Source: Methylorubrum salsuginis (GTDB taxonomy: Bacteria > Pseudomonadota > Alphaproteobacteria > Rhizobiales > Beijerinckiaceae). From it: a DNA stretch of 64,000 nucleotides. The notes beneath the pieces are model-generated. The model worked only from the letters and a program-made list of their open reading frames with translations. It was not told the DNA's origin and searched no databases. Made by a program: the position numbers and the translations under genes. Where the stretch lies: assembly GCF_900114375.1 (NCBI RefSeq), contig NZ_FOSV01000012.1, positions 103,182-167,181 on the forward strand, written 5' to 3'. This document shows positions 12,639 through 21,400 of the stretch, one piece after another; position 1 is the stretch's first letter; each line of letters opens with the position of its first letter.

Positions 12639-12833
12639 CTAATGAGTCGCAAAGGGCTGAAAACTGAATTGATTACCGATTATGCGATGAGATTTTTGAT
12701 CGATACGATCGTAGATTATAAAGAGCAGATCAGGTAGAGCAGTAGATTTTATAACTAACACCGACAGGGCGATCAAGACGAAGGCCGGCCAAGCGCGATC
12801 GAGCCAAGATTTTGGCGTGCGCGGATCAGTCAA
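12639..12833 (-). CDS. Possible small membrane protein in an AT-rich patch
   Basis: A 64-codon frame from a TTG at 12833, preceded by AAGG, ending at TAG. It would encode one hydrophobic segment (AWPAFVLIALSVLVI) followed by a polar tail. The second half lies in the AT-rich stretch 12600-12780, unlike its surroundings, so it could be a small transferred gene or a chance frame. The TTG start and lack of a recognisable family keep confidence low. The rest of 12540-12960 shows no gene; the RTX-like gene promoter must lie here. Confidence 0.35.
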   Translation of the reverse strand: MTDPRTPKSWLDRAWPAFVLIALSVLVIKSTALPDLLFIIYDRIDQKSHRIIGNQFSFQPFATH

Positions 12834-12960
12834 TCGACCTTGTAAAGCGCGCTCGTCGCGACGGCGCGCCAGGGCTTCGAGCTATGCCGACCCGGCCGGC
12901 GGCCTCCACCGCAGGCCATGAACGCTTCCCCTCCCCGCGCGGTGGCGAGGAGGGAGCGGA

Positions 12961-13233
12961 TCACATCTTCTTTTCGAGCGCCGCCTTCACCTGCATCAGC
13001 TGGTCCCAGACCACGCCGGGGCTGGTGCCCATGAATTCGAGGCCGGCGGTGATGCCCCAGTAGATCCCGAACAGGATCACCGGCACGAGGATCCAGCCCA
13101 GAATCTCCTCGCCGCGGTGGCGGGCCCGGCGCCGGCGGCGGCGCTGCTCGCGGGCAGAGAGCTTGGGCTTCGGCGGAGGGGCGGGCGGCGTCGCGACCGG
13201 CCTGAGGGGCTCCTCCTGCGCGTCGCTCGTCAT
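12961..13233 (-). CDS. Small single-span membrane protein, unknown function
   Basis: A 90-residue protein: a proline-rich N-terminus (TPPAPPPKPK), a strongly basic block of arginines near residues 30-40, one membrane helix (ILGWILVPVILFGIYWGITAGL, about 44-65) and a short C-terminal amphipathic tail. The positive block before the helix predicts an N-in topology. It reads away from clpA in the same direction but is separated by 181 bases that contain a repeat. I do not recognise a family with a known function. Confidence 0.7.
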   Translation of the reverse strand: MTSDAQEEPLRPVATPPAPPPKPKLSAREQRRRRRRARHRGEEILGWILVPVILFGIYWGITAGLEFMGTSPGVVWDQLMQVKAALEKKM

Positions 13234-13334
13234 CGATCCCCCATCCTGCTCGGCCGCGCGGCGCCAGAATGCCCGCGATGCCGCTCATATCCGCAAGGCG
13301 GCACGGGAACGCAACCCGTGCCGCCTCGTGCCTT

Positions 13335-13414
13335 GGTGTCTCTCACAAAACTCTCGCTGCACCGGCGCGCCCGGAGCGGACACCGGCCGTGAACGGGAGT
13401 TTTGTGAGGCACTC
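13335..13414 (+). repeat. Dispersed palindromic repeat family 1, copy A
   Basis: An 80-bp element beginning GGTGTCTCTCACAAAACTC and ending GTTTTGTGAGGCACTC. Its arms CTCACAAAACTC (13342-13353) and GAGTTTTGTGAG (13397-13408) are perfect 12-bp inverted repeats 43 bases apart. Close relatives lie at 16502-16581 (opposite orientation) and 49990-50069. This copy directly abuts the clpA stop codon, so it is transcribed at the 3' end of the clp message and could end or stabilise it. Confidence 0.85.
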
Positions 13415-15922
13415 TTACACCTTCAGGGGCACCTTCGGCACGGTGCGGACGCCGCCGCCGGACGAACCGCCCGCCGGGCCGCCCTTGCCGCCGTCGCCCT
13501 TCGCCGCCTTCTTGCGCGGCGCGGAGCGGGGCTTGGCGCGCTTGTGGCGCTTGGCGGCGTTGGTCACGTCCTTCTCGGGCTTCGGGGTCACGGGCCCCGC
13601 CGGGAACTCGAAGCCGAGGCTGCCCTTGCCCTTGGCCGGCACGCCGGTCTCTTCGCCCTCGGGCCGCTGGAGCACGACGCGCACGGCGCCGCCGTCCTTC
13701 AGCTTGCCGAACAGCACCTCGTCGGCCAGCGGCGTCTTGATGGTGGACTGGATCAGGCGAGCCATGGGGCGAGCGCCCATCGCGTCGTCGTAGCCGTTCT
13801 CCACCAGCCAGTCGCGGGCCTCGTCGGAGAGCTCGATCGTGACGTTGCGGTCGGCGAGCTGCGCCTCGAGTTGCAGGACGAACTTGTCCACGACCTTGGC
13901 GACGACCTCCTTCGGCAGGTGGCCGAACGAGATGATCGCGTCGAGGCGGTTGCGGAATTCCGGCGCGAACAGCCGGTTGATCGCCTCCACGTCGTCGCCC
14001 GACCGCTTGGTCTGGGTGAAGCCGTAGGCCGAGCGGGCGAGGTCCGAGGCGCCCGCATTCGACGTCATGATGATGATGACGTTGCGGAAATCGACCTGCT
14101 TGCCGTTGTGGTCGGTCAGCTTCCCGTGGTCCATCACCTGCAAGAGGATGTTGAACAGGTCCGGATGCGCCTTCTCGATCTCGTCGAGCAGGAGCACGCA
14201 ATGGGGATGCTGGTCGATCCCGTCGGTCAAGAGGCCGCCCTGGTCGAAGCCGACATAGCCGGGGGGCGCGCCGATCAGCCGCGAGACGGTGTGGCGCTCC
14301 ATGTATTCCGACATGTCGAACCGCAGCATCTCGACGCCGAGGCTCGACGCAAGCTGCTTGGCCGCTTCCGTCTTGCCGACGCCGGTCGGGCCCGCGAACA
14401 GGTAGGCGCCGATCGGCTTGTCGGGATCACGCAGGCCGGCTCGTGCCAGCTTGATCGCCGAGGTCAGCGCCTCGATGGCGTTGGTCTGGCCGTAGACGAC
14501 CCGCTTGAGGTTCTCGGTCAGGTTCTTGAGCACCACCGCGTCGTCCTTCGACACGGTCTTCGGGGGGATGCGGGCCATCGTCGCGATGGTCGCCTCGATC
14601 TCCTTGACGCCGATGGTGCGCTTGCGGCGCGCCTCAGGCACCAGCATCTGCGAGGCGCCGGTCTCGTCGATCACGTCGATGGCCTTGTCCGGCAGCTTGC
14701 GGTCGTTGATGTAGCGCGCCGACAGCTCCACCGCGGCCTTCACGGCATCGGTGGTGTACTTGAGCTTGTGGAATTCCTCGAAGTACGGCTTCAGGCCCTT
14801 CAGGATCTCGATGGTGTCCGGCACCGACGGCTCGTTGACGTCGATCTTCTGGAACCGGCGCACCAGGGCGCGGTCCTTCTCGAAGTACTGGCGGTACTCC
14901 TTGTAGGTGGTCGAGCCGATGCAGCGGAGCGAGCCGGAGGCCAACGCGGGCTTCAAGAGGTTCGACGCATCCATCGCACCGCCCGAGGTCGCACCCGCAC
15001 CGATCACGGTGTGGATCTCGTCGATGAACATGATGGCGTTGGGGTGCGCCTCGATCTCCTTCATCACCTGCTTGAGGCGCTCCTCGAAGTCGCCGCGGTA
15101 GCGGGTGCCGGCGAGCAGGGTGCCCATGTCGAGGGAGAACACGGTCGCGTCCGCCAGGACTTCGGGCACCTCGTTCTGGATGATCTTTCGCGCCAAGCCT
15201 TCGGCGATGGCGGTCTTGCCGACGCCGGGGTCGCCCACCAGCAGCGGGTTGTTCTTCTGGCGGCGGCACAGCACCTGGATCGTGCGCTCGACCTCCGAGT
15301 GGCGGCCGATCAACGGGTCGATCTTGCCGTCCTTTGCCTTCTTGTTGAGGTTGACGCAGTAGGCCTCCAGCGCGTCGCCCTTCTTCTTCGGGCGCGCCTC
15401 GCCGTCCTCGCCGCCGCCGCTCGGGCGCTCGGACGGGCCCTCGTCCTCGGCCCCGCGCACGGGCTTGGCCTCGGAGGCGCCGGGGCGCTTGGCGATGCCG
15501 TGGCTGATGTAGTTCACGGCGTCGTAGCGCGTCATGTCCTGCTCCTGCAGGAAGTACGCGGCGTGGCTCTCGCGCTCGGCGAAGATCGCGACCAGCACGT
15601 TGGCGCCGGTCACCTCCTCGCGGCCGGAGGACTGCACGTGGATCACCGCGCGCTGGATCACCCGCTGGAAGCCGGCCGTGGGCTTGGCGTCCTGGCGGCC
15701 GTCGCCGGTGAGGTTCGAGAGTTCGGTGTCGACATACTCGACGAGGTTGCGGCGCAGCACGTCGAGTTCGACGTTGCAGGCCCGCATCACCGCCGCGGCG
15801 TCCTGATCGTCCACGAGGGCGAGCAGGAGATGTTCGAGGGTGGCGTATTCGTGGCGACGCTCACCGGCCAAGGCCAGGGCGCGGTGGAGGGCTTGCTCGA
15901 GGCTGCGTGAGAAGCTGGGCAA
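13415..15922 (-). CDS. clpA: ATP-dependent Clp protease ATP-binding subunit ClpA
   Basis: Hexameric AAA+ unfoldase that feeds substrates to ClpP, including N-degron proteins delivered by ClpS. The 835 residues contain the Clp N-domain repeats (residues about 1-145, YATLEHLLLALVDD), a first ATPase module with GDPGVGKTAIAEG (near 228), and a second with GPTGVGKTEAAKQ (near 510) and the pore segment GAPPGYVGFDQGG. The basic, glycine-rich tail after residue 760 is longer than in E. coli ClpA. It is the second gene of a clpS-clpA unit, 22 bases after clpS. clpP is not in the window. Confidence 0.97.
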   Translation of the reverse strand: MPSFSRSLEQALHRALALAGERRHEYATLEHLLLALVDDQDAAAVMRACNVELDVLRRNLVEYVDTELSNLTGDGRQDAKPTAGFQRVIQRAVIHVQSSGREEVTGANVLVAIFAERESHAAYFLQEQDMTRYDAVNYISHGIAKRPGASEAKPVRGAEDEGPSERPSGGGEDGEARPKKKGDALEAYCVNLNKKAKDGKIDPLIGRHSEVERTIQVLCRRQKNNPLLVGDPGVGKTAIAEGLARKIIQNEVPEVLADATVFSLDMGTLLAGTRYRGDFEERLKQVMKEIEAHPNAIMFIDEIHTVIGAGATSGGAMDASNLLKPALASGSLRCIGSTTYKEYRQYFEKDRALVRRFQKIDVNEPSVPDTIEILKGLKPYFEEFHKLKYTTDAVKAAVELSARYINDRKLPDKAIDVIDETGASQMLVPEARRKRTIGVKEIEATIATMARIPPKTVSKDDAVVLKNLTENLKRVVYGQTNAIEALTSAIKLARAGLRDPDKPIGAYLFAGPTGVGKTEAAKQLASSLGVEMLRFDMSEYMERHTVSRLIGAPPGYVGFDQGGLLTDGIDQHPHCVLLLDEIEKAHPDLFNILLQVMDHGKLTDHNGKQVDFRNVIIIMTSNAGASDLARSAYGFTQTKRSGDDVEAINRLFAPEFRNRLDAIISFGHLPKEVVAKVVDKFVLQLEAQLADRNVTIELSDEARDWLVENGYDDAMGARPMARLIQSTIKTPLADEVLFGKLKDGGAVRVVLQRPEGEETGVPAKGKGSLGFEFPAGPVTPKPEKDVTNAAKRHKRAKPRSAPRKKAAKGDGGKGGPAGGSSGGGVRTVPKVPLKV

Positions 15923-15944
15923 TGCTCTGGCCTTCGCTGGATGC

Positions 15945-16343
15945 CTATTTCTTTTCCATAACGCACTGAAGCGGGTGTTGGTGCTTGCGGGCGAAATCCA
16001 TCACCTGCGTCACCTTCGTCTCCGCCACTTCGTAGGTGAACACGCCGCACTCCCCCACACCGTTCTGGTGGACGTGCATCATGATCTGGTAGGCGTCGTC
16101 GTGGCTCTTGTTGAAGAACCGCTCGACCACGTGAACGACGAACTCCATCGGGGTGTAGTCGTCGTTCAGAAGGAGAACGCGGTACAGGCTCGGCCGTTTC
16201 GCCCGCGGCTTGGTGCGGGTGATGATGGCGGTGCCGGACCGGTCGTCGTCGCCCGGGCCCCGCGGGGTCGAGGCCGCGACGACGGGCCGGAGCCCCCGCT
16301 CCGCCCGCGATGCCGCGCCCTCCTGGATCGACGTAAGAGTCAT
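15945..16343 (-). CDS. clpS: ATP-dependent Clp protease adapter protein ClpS
   Basis: Adapter that recognises N-terminal destabilising residues and hands proteins to ClpA. The core is visible: [24 protein letters not shown], then the hallmark H-x-N-G in [23 protein letters not shown]. The ATG at 16343 gives 132 residues; the frame stays open to a TTG at 16415 (156 residues), but the ATG is closer to the usual size. The N-terminal extension before residue 50 is low-complexity. It is transcribed ahead of clpA in the usual clpS-clpA order. Confidence 0.94.
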   Translation of the reverse strand: MTLTSIQEGAASRAERGLRPVVAASTPRGPGDDDRSGTAIITRTKPRAKRPSLYRVLLLNDDYTPMEFVVHVVERFFNKSHDDAYQIMMHVHQNGVGECGVFTYEVAETKVTQVMDFARKHQHPLQCVMEKK

Positions 16344-16878
16344 CGGAATGTCAGCGACCTTTTTGGCGGTCTTGGGTTGCCCGCCCCCGGCGGGAGCGGT
16401 GCCCTTGAGAGGCAATCTATAGGCCGAAAATCGAGTGCGCCAGTGAGGTGCGTGAAACTGTCCCTCGCCTGGGATGGACGATGGAGCCGCGCGTGATTTT
16501 AGGGTGCCTCACAAAACTCCCGTTCAAAGCCGGTGTCCTCTCCGGGCGCGACGGCGCAGCGAGAGTTCCGGAGAGACACCTAAGCGAGTGGGCGAGACCT
16601 GGCGCCGCCGCAACCTCGGCCGCCCGGGCGGACGGTCCCGGCGCGATCGCCTCGCCCCGATGTTCGCATCGAGACGGGCGCCCCGAATTCCTTCACACCC
16701 GCTTAACCCCTGAGGCGAAACGACGATCTCGCTTCCATGGTGCACAGCATTAACGCCCGCGTAACCGCGTCGCGCCTACCGTGGCTTCCAGACATTGCGG
16801 AATTCGGCCAGCCGGCCATCCGCGGACGACTGGTGCGAGCCGGGCCCGAGCCCCGGCGGTCGAGGCGAAGGTTTCGAG
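16344..16878. other. Divergent intergenic region with repeat copy B
   Basis: About 530 bases between the divergent clpS and dac genes. It must hold promoters for both, but no clear -35/-10 pair or operator is visible to me. It contains repeat family 1 copy B. Short open frames on both strands overlap one another and show no protein-like composition. Confidence 0.5.
16502..16581 (-). repeat. Dispersed palindromic repeat family 1, copy B
   Basis: Reverse-complement copy of the element at 13335-13414. The reverse strand reads GGTGTCTCTCCGGAACTCTC, then CGCCCGGAGAGGACACCGG, and ends in GTTTTGTGAGGCAC, aligning end to end with the other copies. One arm has drifted (CCGGAACTC in place of CACAAAACTC), so the palindrome is weaker here. 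It lies in the clpS-dac intergenic region, not next to a stop codon. Confidence 0.82.
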
Positions 16879-18363
16879 ATGCGTCGCGTAGAAGGCCGGA
16901 CCATGGGGTCCCGCGCTGCCGCCGTCGTGCTCCTGGCGGCGGGCATCCTCACCGCGGCGGTGGCGCCCGCCGAAGCGAGGAAGCGCGGCGGCCATCACCG
17001 CCCGGCGGGCGGCGGCTATAGCCCCCCCTATGCCGCCATGGTGGTGGACGTGAAATCCGGGAAGACGCTGCACGCGGTCAACGAGGACGCGCTGCGCCAC
17101 CCGGCCTCGATCACCAAGGTGATGACTCTCTACATGCTGTTCGAGCAGCTGGAGAAGGGCCGCTACGAGCTCGATTCCGACCTCACCATCACCGCCAACG
17201 CCGCCGCCCAGGCGCCGTCGAAGCTGGGTCTTCGCCCCGGCTCGACCATCACGGTCGAGGAGGCGATCAAGGCGCTGGTCACCAAGTCGGCCAACGACGT
17301 GGCCTGCGCCATCGGCGAGAACATCGCCGGCTCCGAGCCGCGGTTTGCCGAGATGATGACCCGCAAGGCGAAGTCGCTCGGCATGAGCCGCACCAACTAT
17401 TCCAACGCCTCGGGCCTGCCCGATCCGGACCAGATCACCACGGCGCGCGACCTGACGATCCTGGCGCGCGCCATCCAGGACCGCTTCCCGCGCTACTACC
17501 GCTACTTCCAGACCCGCTCCTTCGCCTTCCGCGGCCGGGTCATCGGCAATCACAACCGCCTGCTCGGCACCGTCGAGGGCGTGGACGGCATCAAGACCGG
17601 CTACACCCGCGATTCCGGCTTCAACCTGATGACCGCCGCCAAGCTCGGCGACCGGCAGATCGTCGCCATCGTGCTCGGCGGCAAGTCGGGCGCGAGCCGC
17701 GACCGGATCATGGCCGACCTCGTCCGCTCCAGCCTGCCCCGCGCCTATGCCGGCGCCCGTCAGACGAACCCGGTCACCGAAGTCGCCGAGCGCGGCCGCC
17801 CAGCGGTCATCGCGGATGCCGGCTCGCGCACCCGCACTGAGGTCGCCTCGGCCGAAGAGGACGACGAGGTCGAGACCACGAGCTCCACCAGCATCTCCCC
17901 GCCGGCCTCCGTCGGCACCACCACCCCCGGCATGCGCCGCCCCGGGCTCCAGGCTCTGCCCGGCGCCGCCCAGGCCTATGCGGGACCGGCGGGTCAGGCC
18001 CCGTTCCCGACCGCGGGCGGCAAGACCACCGCGCGGCTTCCCGCCGTCGAGGGCGTGGCCTCCCGCACGGAAGCCCCGCCGAAGGACGCCCGCTCCGAGG
18101 CCTTCCGCCCGGTCACGCCGACCCCGTGGGTGATCCAGCTCGGCGCCATGGACGACGAGGACAAGGCCAAGTCGATCCTCTCCGACGCTCGCAGCCGCAC
18201 CGGCGCGCTCGCCAAGGCCGCCCCCTACACCGTCCGCGTGACGCACGGCGGCACCACGCTCTACCGCGCCCGCTTCTCGGGCTTCACCGAGCAGAGCGCC
18301 GCCCAGGACGCCTGCGCCACGCTGAAGAAGAACGGTTTTACCTGCTTCGCGACCCGGAGCTGA
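16879..18363 (+). CDS. D-alanyl-D-alanine carboxypeptidase (PBP5/6 type) with SPOR domain
   Basis: Periplasmic serine DD-carboxypeptidase that trims the peptidoglycan stem pentapeptide. The ATG at 16879 (GAAGG upstream) gives 494 residues with a signal peptide ending AEA at residue 33. The catalytic motifs are S77-I-T-K80, S137-A-N139 and K239-T-G241. After a proline/threonine-rich linker (about 300-410), the last 80 residues (TPWVIQLGAMDDEDKAK to FTCFATRS) form a SPOR domain that binds denuded glycan at the septum. This architecture is common in Rhizobiales. An in-frame upstream extension to 16795 lacks any signal-peptide logic. Confidence 0.93.
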   Translation: MRRVEGRTMGSRAAAVVLLAAGILTAAVAPAEARKRGGHHRPAGGGYSPPYAAMVVDVKSGKTLHAVNEDALRHPASITKVMTLYMLFEQLEKGRYELDSDLTITANAAAQAPSKLGLRPGSTITVEEAIKALVTKSANDVACAIGENIAGSEPRFAEMMTRKAKSLGMSRTNYSNASGLPDPDQITTARDLTILARAIQDRFPRYYRYFQTRSFAFRGRVIGNHNRLLGTVEGVDGIKTGYTRDSGFNLMTAAKLGDRQIVAIVLGGKSGASRDRIMADLVRSSLPRAYAGARQTNPVTEVAERGRPAVIADAGSRTRTEVASAEEDDEVETTSSTSISPPASVGTTTPGMRRPGLQALPGAAQAYAGPAGQAPFPTAGGKTTARLPAVEGVASRTEAPPKDARSEAFRPVTPTPWVIQLGAMDDEDKAKSILSDARSRTGALAKAAPYTVRVTHGGTTLYRARFSGFTEQSAAQDACATLKKNGFTCFATRS

Positions 18364-18441
18364 GTTTTTGAAAGCAAGGGGCCGACCCTCGTTCAGGGCC
18401 AGTCCTTTTGTCTTCCGCTTCCTCACCGCTTCAGGTGGGCG

Positions 18442-18555
18442 CTCTCCTCCCCCTTGTGGGGAGGAGGGAGGAGGTGGGGGTGGTTCAGAAGGGACCGGCA
18501 CGGTGCCTCCTGCGCGACCCCCGCCCCTACCCCCCCCCACAGGGGGAGGGGAGAG
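18442..18555. repeat. C/G-rich imperfect palindrome (repeat family 3)
   Basis: Between the dac gene and a convergent J-domain gene lie two near-complementary arms, CTCTCCTCCCCCTTGTGGGG (18442-18461) and CCCCACAGGGGGAGGGGAGAG (18535-18555), separated by about 73 bases. The arrangement resembles short palindromic elements common in methylobacterial intergenic spacers. As RNA it would form a long hairpin between convergent genes. The only other trace I see is a half-similar GC-rich arm near 12930. Confidence 0.65.
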
Positions 18556-18615
18556 GTGCCGTCCGTTCGACTGCGCCTGAATACCGAGAAAGAATCTGAC
18601 AACGCGCGTGGAGTA

Positions 18616-19311
18616 TCAGCGATGTCGGTCCAACAGCCTGTCCCGCGCCGCGTTGACGCGCGCCGCCCGCTCGACGCTGCCGCCCTGGTCGGGGTGGGCG
18701 CTCTTCATCAGCGCCCTATGGGCCGCCCGGACCTGCTCCAGGGTCGCCCCGCGCTCAAGCCCCAGGACCTGATAGGCCTCCTGCTCCGACATCGTCCCTG
18801 GCTTCGCCGGGCGGCCCGGCCGCGGGTCAAGGTCGCCATCAGCGTCTACACGCCAGCCGGGATGCCGGCGGTCGAGATACGCCTGTAGCAGCCGCGCCCC
18901 CTCCGGGTCGTTGCCGGCCAGCAGCAGCGACAGCTCGGCCAGATCGGCGGGCGGCACCTCCGAGAAGCGGCGGCCCGCATAGGGGCCGACGAAGACGTGG
19001 CCGTCGAGCGGCGCGCCGTCGGGTGCGAGGTCGAGTTCGACCGAGGCGGTGCGCCGTCGCTGCGGCTGCGGCGCGCCGCGCAGGCCCGGAATGCGGCGAA
19101 AGACGCCGTTGCGCCCCTCGTGCAGCCACACCCCCGCGAGGCCGATCACGCCCGCGAGCACGAGGCTGCCGCGCAGCGACAGCAGGAAGGCCGCGGCGAA
19201 CGCGGCGTAGCCGGCGAGCCGGCGCGGGGTGAGCCCGAATGGAAGGCGCCCGCCACTTCGGCCGAGCCACCAGAACCCGACGAGCGCCAAGAGGCCGAGG
19301 GCGATGAGCAT
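18616..19311 (-). CDS. Membrane-anchored J-domain (DnaJ-like) protein
   Basis: A 231-residue protein: two or three N-terminal hydrophobic segments (MLIALGLLALVGFWWLG and AAFLLSLRGSLVLAGVIGL), a central soluble region and a C-terminal J-domain (about 165-231) with the HPD motif in HRALMKSAHPDQGG. It probably recruits DnaK to the membrane. The ATG at 19311 was chosen because the upstream open frame lies in the next gene and is not protein-like. It follows the membrane protein gene at 19319-19729 by seven bases and is probably co-transcribed with it. Confidence 0.85.
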   Translation of the reverse strand: MLIALGLLALVGFWWLGRSGGRLPFGLTPRRLAGYAAFAAAFLLSLRGSLVLAGVIGLAGVWLHEGRNGVFRRIPGLRGAPQPQRRRTASVELDLAPDGAPLDGHVFVGPYAGRRFSEVPPADLAELSLLLAGNDPEGARLLQAYLDRRHPGWRVDADGDLDPRPGRPAKPGTMSEQEAYQVLGLERGATLEQVRAAHRALMKSAHPDQGGSVERAARVNAARDRLLDRHR

Positions 19312-19318
19312 TTTTGCG

Positions 19319-19729
19319 TCATCGGCCGGTTTGGGGGCCAGGTAAAGCTGGCATGAGGCCGCTTCCGCCACGCTCTTTCGTGGTCGTTGGTGCCGGAAGG
19401 CAGCCGGTCGCCCTGGGCAGAAATCCCATGAAGAAAAATCCGAGCAAGAGGAACATGACCGCCATGCGGATCGTCCCCTCTCTGCGGATTTCGTCGAAGA
19501 TCGGCCTGTCCTCGCTCGCACAAGCGACGCGATGGCCGCTCTGCGAGAGGAGGGCGAGCAATTTGCCTGCGCTGTATCGATCCAGATTAGGAATGCGAGA
19601 TTCCATTTGCCGGATCGCGGAGCCGGTCAGTGCAAACGCCAGAATGAGCGTGCTGACAGCAAACAGCACGAGATTAAATCCAGGATGGCACATCACATTG
19701 ATGAATGATGGGAGATCGGAAAAGTCCAA
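19319..19729 (-). CDS. Two-span membrane protein of unknown function
   Basis: A 136-residue protein with two hydrophobic segments, NLVLFAVSTLILAFALTGSAI (about 19-39) and MAVMFLLLGFFFMGFLP (about 88-104), separated by a soluble loop with DRYSAGKLLALLSQSGHRV. Base composition is lower in GC than its neighbours. It directly precedes the J-domain gene in the same direction, which suggests a joint role, but I recognise no family. Confidence 0.7.
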   Translation of the reverse strand: MDFSDLPSFINVMCHPGFNLVLFAVSTLILAFALTGSAIRQMESRIPNLDRYSAGKLLALLSQSGHRVACASEDRPIFDEIRREGTIRMAVMFLLLGFFFMGFLPRATGCLPAPTTTKERGGSGLMPALPGPQTGR

Positions 19730-19783
19730 CGCAGGACTCCAGCTCGATCAAGGTCGATGGTCGTGGCAACTCCTCTCGAATCC

Positions 19784-20953
19784 TCACAACCGCGACTGCG
19801 TCACATCCGCGGTCGTCACCCGCACGGTCCGCACCCGCCCGTCGCGCTCCACCAGCAGGTTGACCGGCTTGTCGAGCCCGGCATCCTCCACCACTGCGGT
19901 GAGGTCGGCCAAGCGATGGACCGGGCGGCCGTTGGCGCCGACGATGACGTCGCCGATCTCGCCGGTGCGGCGGTCGATGCCGGTGAGGCCCGCCTGCGCG
20001 GCGGGCGAGCCCGGCAGCACCTGCACCACCACCACGCCGTCGATGCCGAGGCGCGCCGCCGCCGCCTCCTGGCCGGCGATGATCCCGATGCCGGGATTGC
20101 GCACGCGCCCGTTCTTGATGAGGTCGGGCACCACGCGGTTGACCACGTCGACCGGCACCGCGAAGCCGATGCCCGCGCTCGCCCCCGAGGGCGAGTAGAT
20201 CGCGGTGTTGACGCCGATGAGGCGCCCTGCGGAATCGAGCAGCGGCCCGCCGGAATTGCCGGGGTTGATCGCCGCATCCGTCTGGATGACGCCGGCGAGT
20301 TCCCGCCCCTCCTGGGTCGGCAGCCGGCGCTGGAGCGCGCTGATGACGCCGGTCGTCAGGGTGTGGTCGAGACCGAACGGGTTGCCGATGGCGAAGGCCG
20401 ATTGCCCGACCTTCAGGTCGGCGGAGGTGCCGAGCGCCAAGGGGGGCGGCATCTTGGCGACGCGCCCGAGCTGGAGCACGGCGAGGTCGTAGCTCTTGGC
20501 GGTGCCGACGAGGCGGGCGCTCACCACCTCGCCGGAGGCGAGCCGCACGGAGATCGAGCCGCCGCCCTTGGTCGCGCCCTCGACCACGTGGTTGTTGGTG
20601 ACGACGTGGCCGGCCGCGTCCCAGACGAAGCCGGTGCCGGTCTGCGTGCCGCTGCCGCCTTGCTGCCGGCTGCCGCCCTCGTCTCCCTGGCCGAACTGCC
20701 CGAACTCGTCGTCCGGCTCCATCAGGGACTGCTCGCGGGCGGCGGCCTGGGCGAAGACGTGGACCACCGACGGGGAGGCGCGGGCGAACAGATCGACGGT
20801 GCTTCTTTCCAGCGCCGAGAGGTCGCCCCGCGCCGTCACCGCGCGGGGGCTGTCGGCCGAATAGAGGAAGGCCAGTATGTAGGGCTGCGCCACGAAGGCG
20901 ACGAGCAGGCCCAGCGTCACCCCGAGGGCGATGCGCACGAAACGGTCAGGCAC
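19784..20953 (-). CDS. HtrA/DegP-type periplasmic serine protease with one PDZ domain
   Basis: Membrane-anchored trypsin-fold protease for misfolded envelope proteins. From the GTG at 20953 there are 389 residues, with an N-terminal anchor helix (7-30) and a catalytic triad H122 (VVTNNHVVEG), D157 (SYDLAVL) and S235 (NPGNSGGP). A single PDZ domain (about 285-389) contains the carboxylate-binding region near NPGIGIIAGQ and GSPAAQAGL. One PDZ plus an anchor is closer to DegS or plant-type HtrA than to two-PDZ DegP. The frame is open to a TTG at 21016, so the exact start is uncertain. Confidence 0.9.
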   Translation of the reverse strand: MPDRFVRIALGVTLGLLVAFVAQPYILAFLYSADSPRAVTARGDLSALERSTVDLFARASPSVVHVFAQAAAREQSLMEPDDEFGQFGQGDEGGSRQQGGSGTQTGTGFVWDAAGHVVTNNHVVEGATKGGGSISVRLASGEVVSARLVGTAKSYDLAVLQLGRVAKMPPPLALGTSADLKVGQSAFAIGNPFGLDHTLTTGVISALQRRLPTQEGRELAGVIQTDAAINPGNSGGPLLDSAGRLIGVNTAIYSPSGASAGIGFAVPVDVVNRVVPDLIKNGRVRNPGIGIIAGQEAAAARLGIDGVVVVQVLPGSPAAQAGLTGIDRRTGEIGDVIVGANGRPVHRLADLTAVVEDAGLDKPVNLLVERDGRVRTVRVTTADVTQSRL

Positions 20954-21400
20954 CGGACGGTTCTCTCGAGACCCAGGAGGAGGTCGGGCCGGCTCGGCAC
21001 CGAGCGCTCGACACAAGACTTGGGCTTAGCTGTGTCGGGTGTGGCCGGCTTTCAACGAATCCCCGTTTTCCCGAGGCCGTCGGGAGGGTGTGGCAGCGCA
21101 CGGCCACGCTCAGGCATCGGGAGTAACCACTTGGTCACTGTTTCCCACGCAGTGTCGAAACACTGATGAAAAAGCATCGGTGGGCGGGCGCGGACCAATC
21201 CTTGACCAAATCAAGGCAAGGTCGGCGCGAGGAACTGCGACGAAACGGTGGCCGCTCGGATGACGAGCACCCGAATTGATCGCAAAGCCGCCCCAGAGAT
21301 GCTTGGATCACCCTGGAAGCTCTTCGCAGGTCGGCGCGATGACACGGATCGTCGCGACGGTCCTCTGCGGACGAACACGGTTCGGAAGGAAGAACAAGAG
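20954..21400. other. Divergent intergenic region without a gene
   Basis: About 450 bases between the divergent protease gene and a small conserved gene. Short imperfect inverted repeats are visible near 21128-21170 (CAGTGTCGAAACACTG), which could be an operator, but I cannot assign a regulator. No protein-like frame or RNA gene is apparent. Confidence 0.4.
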
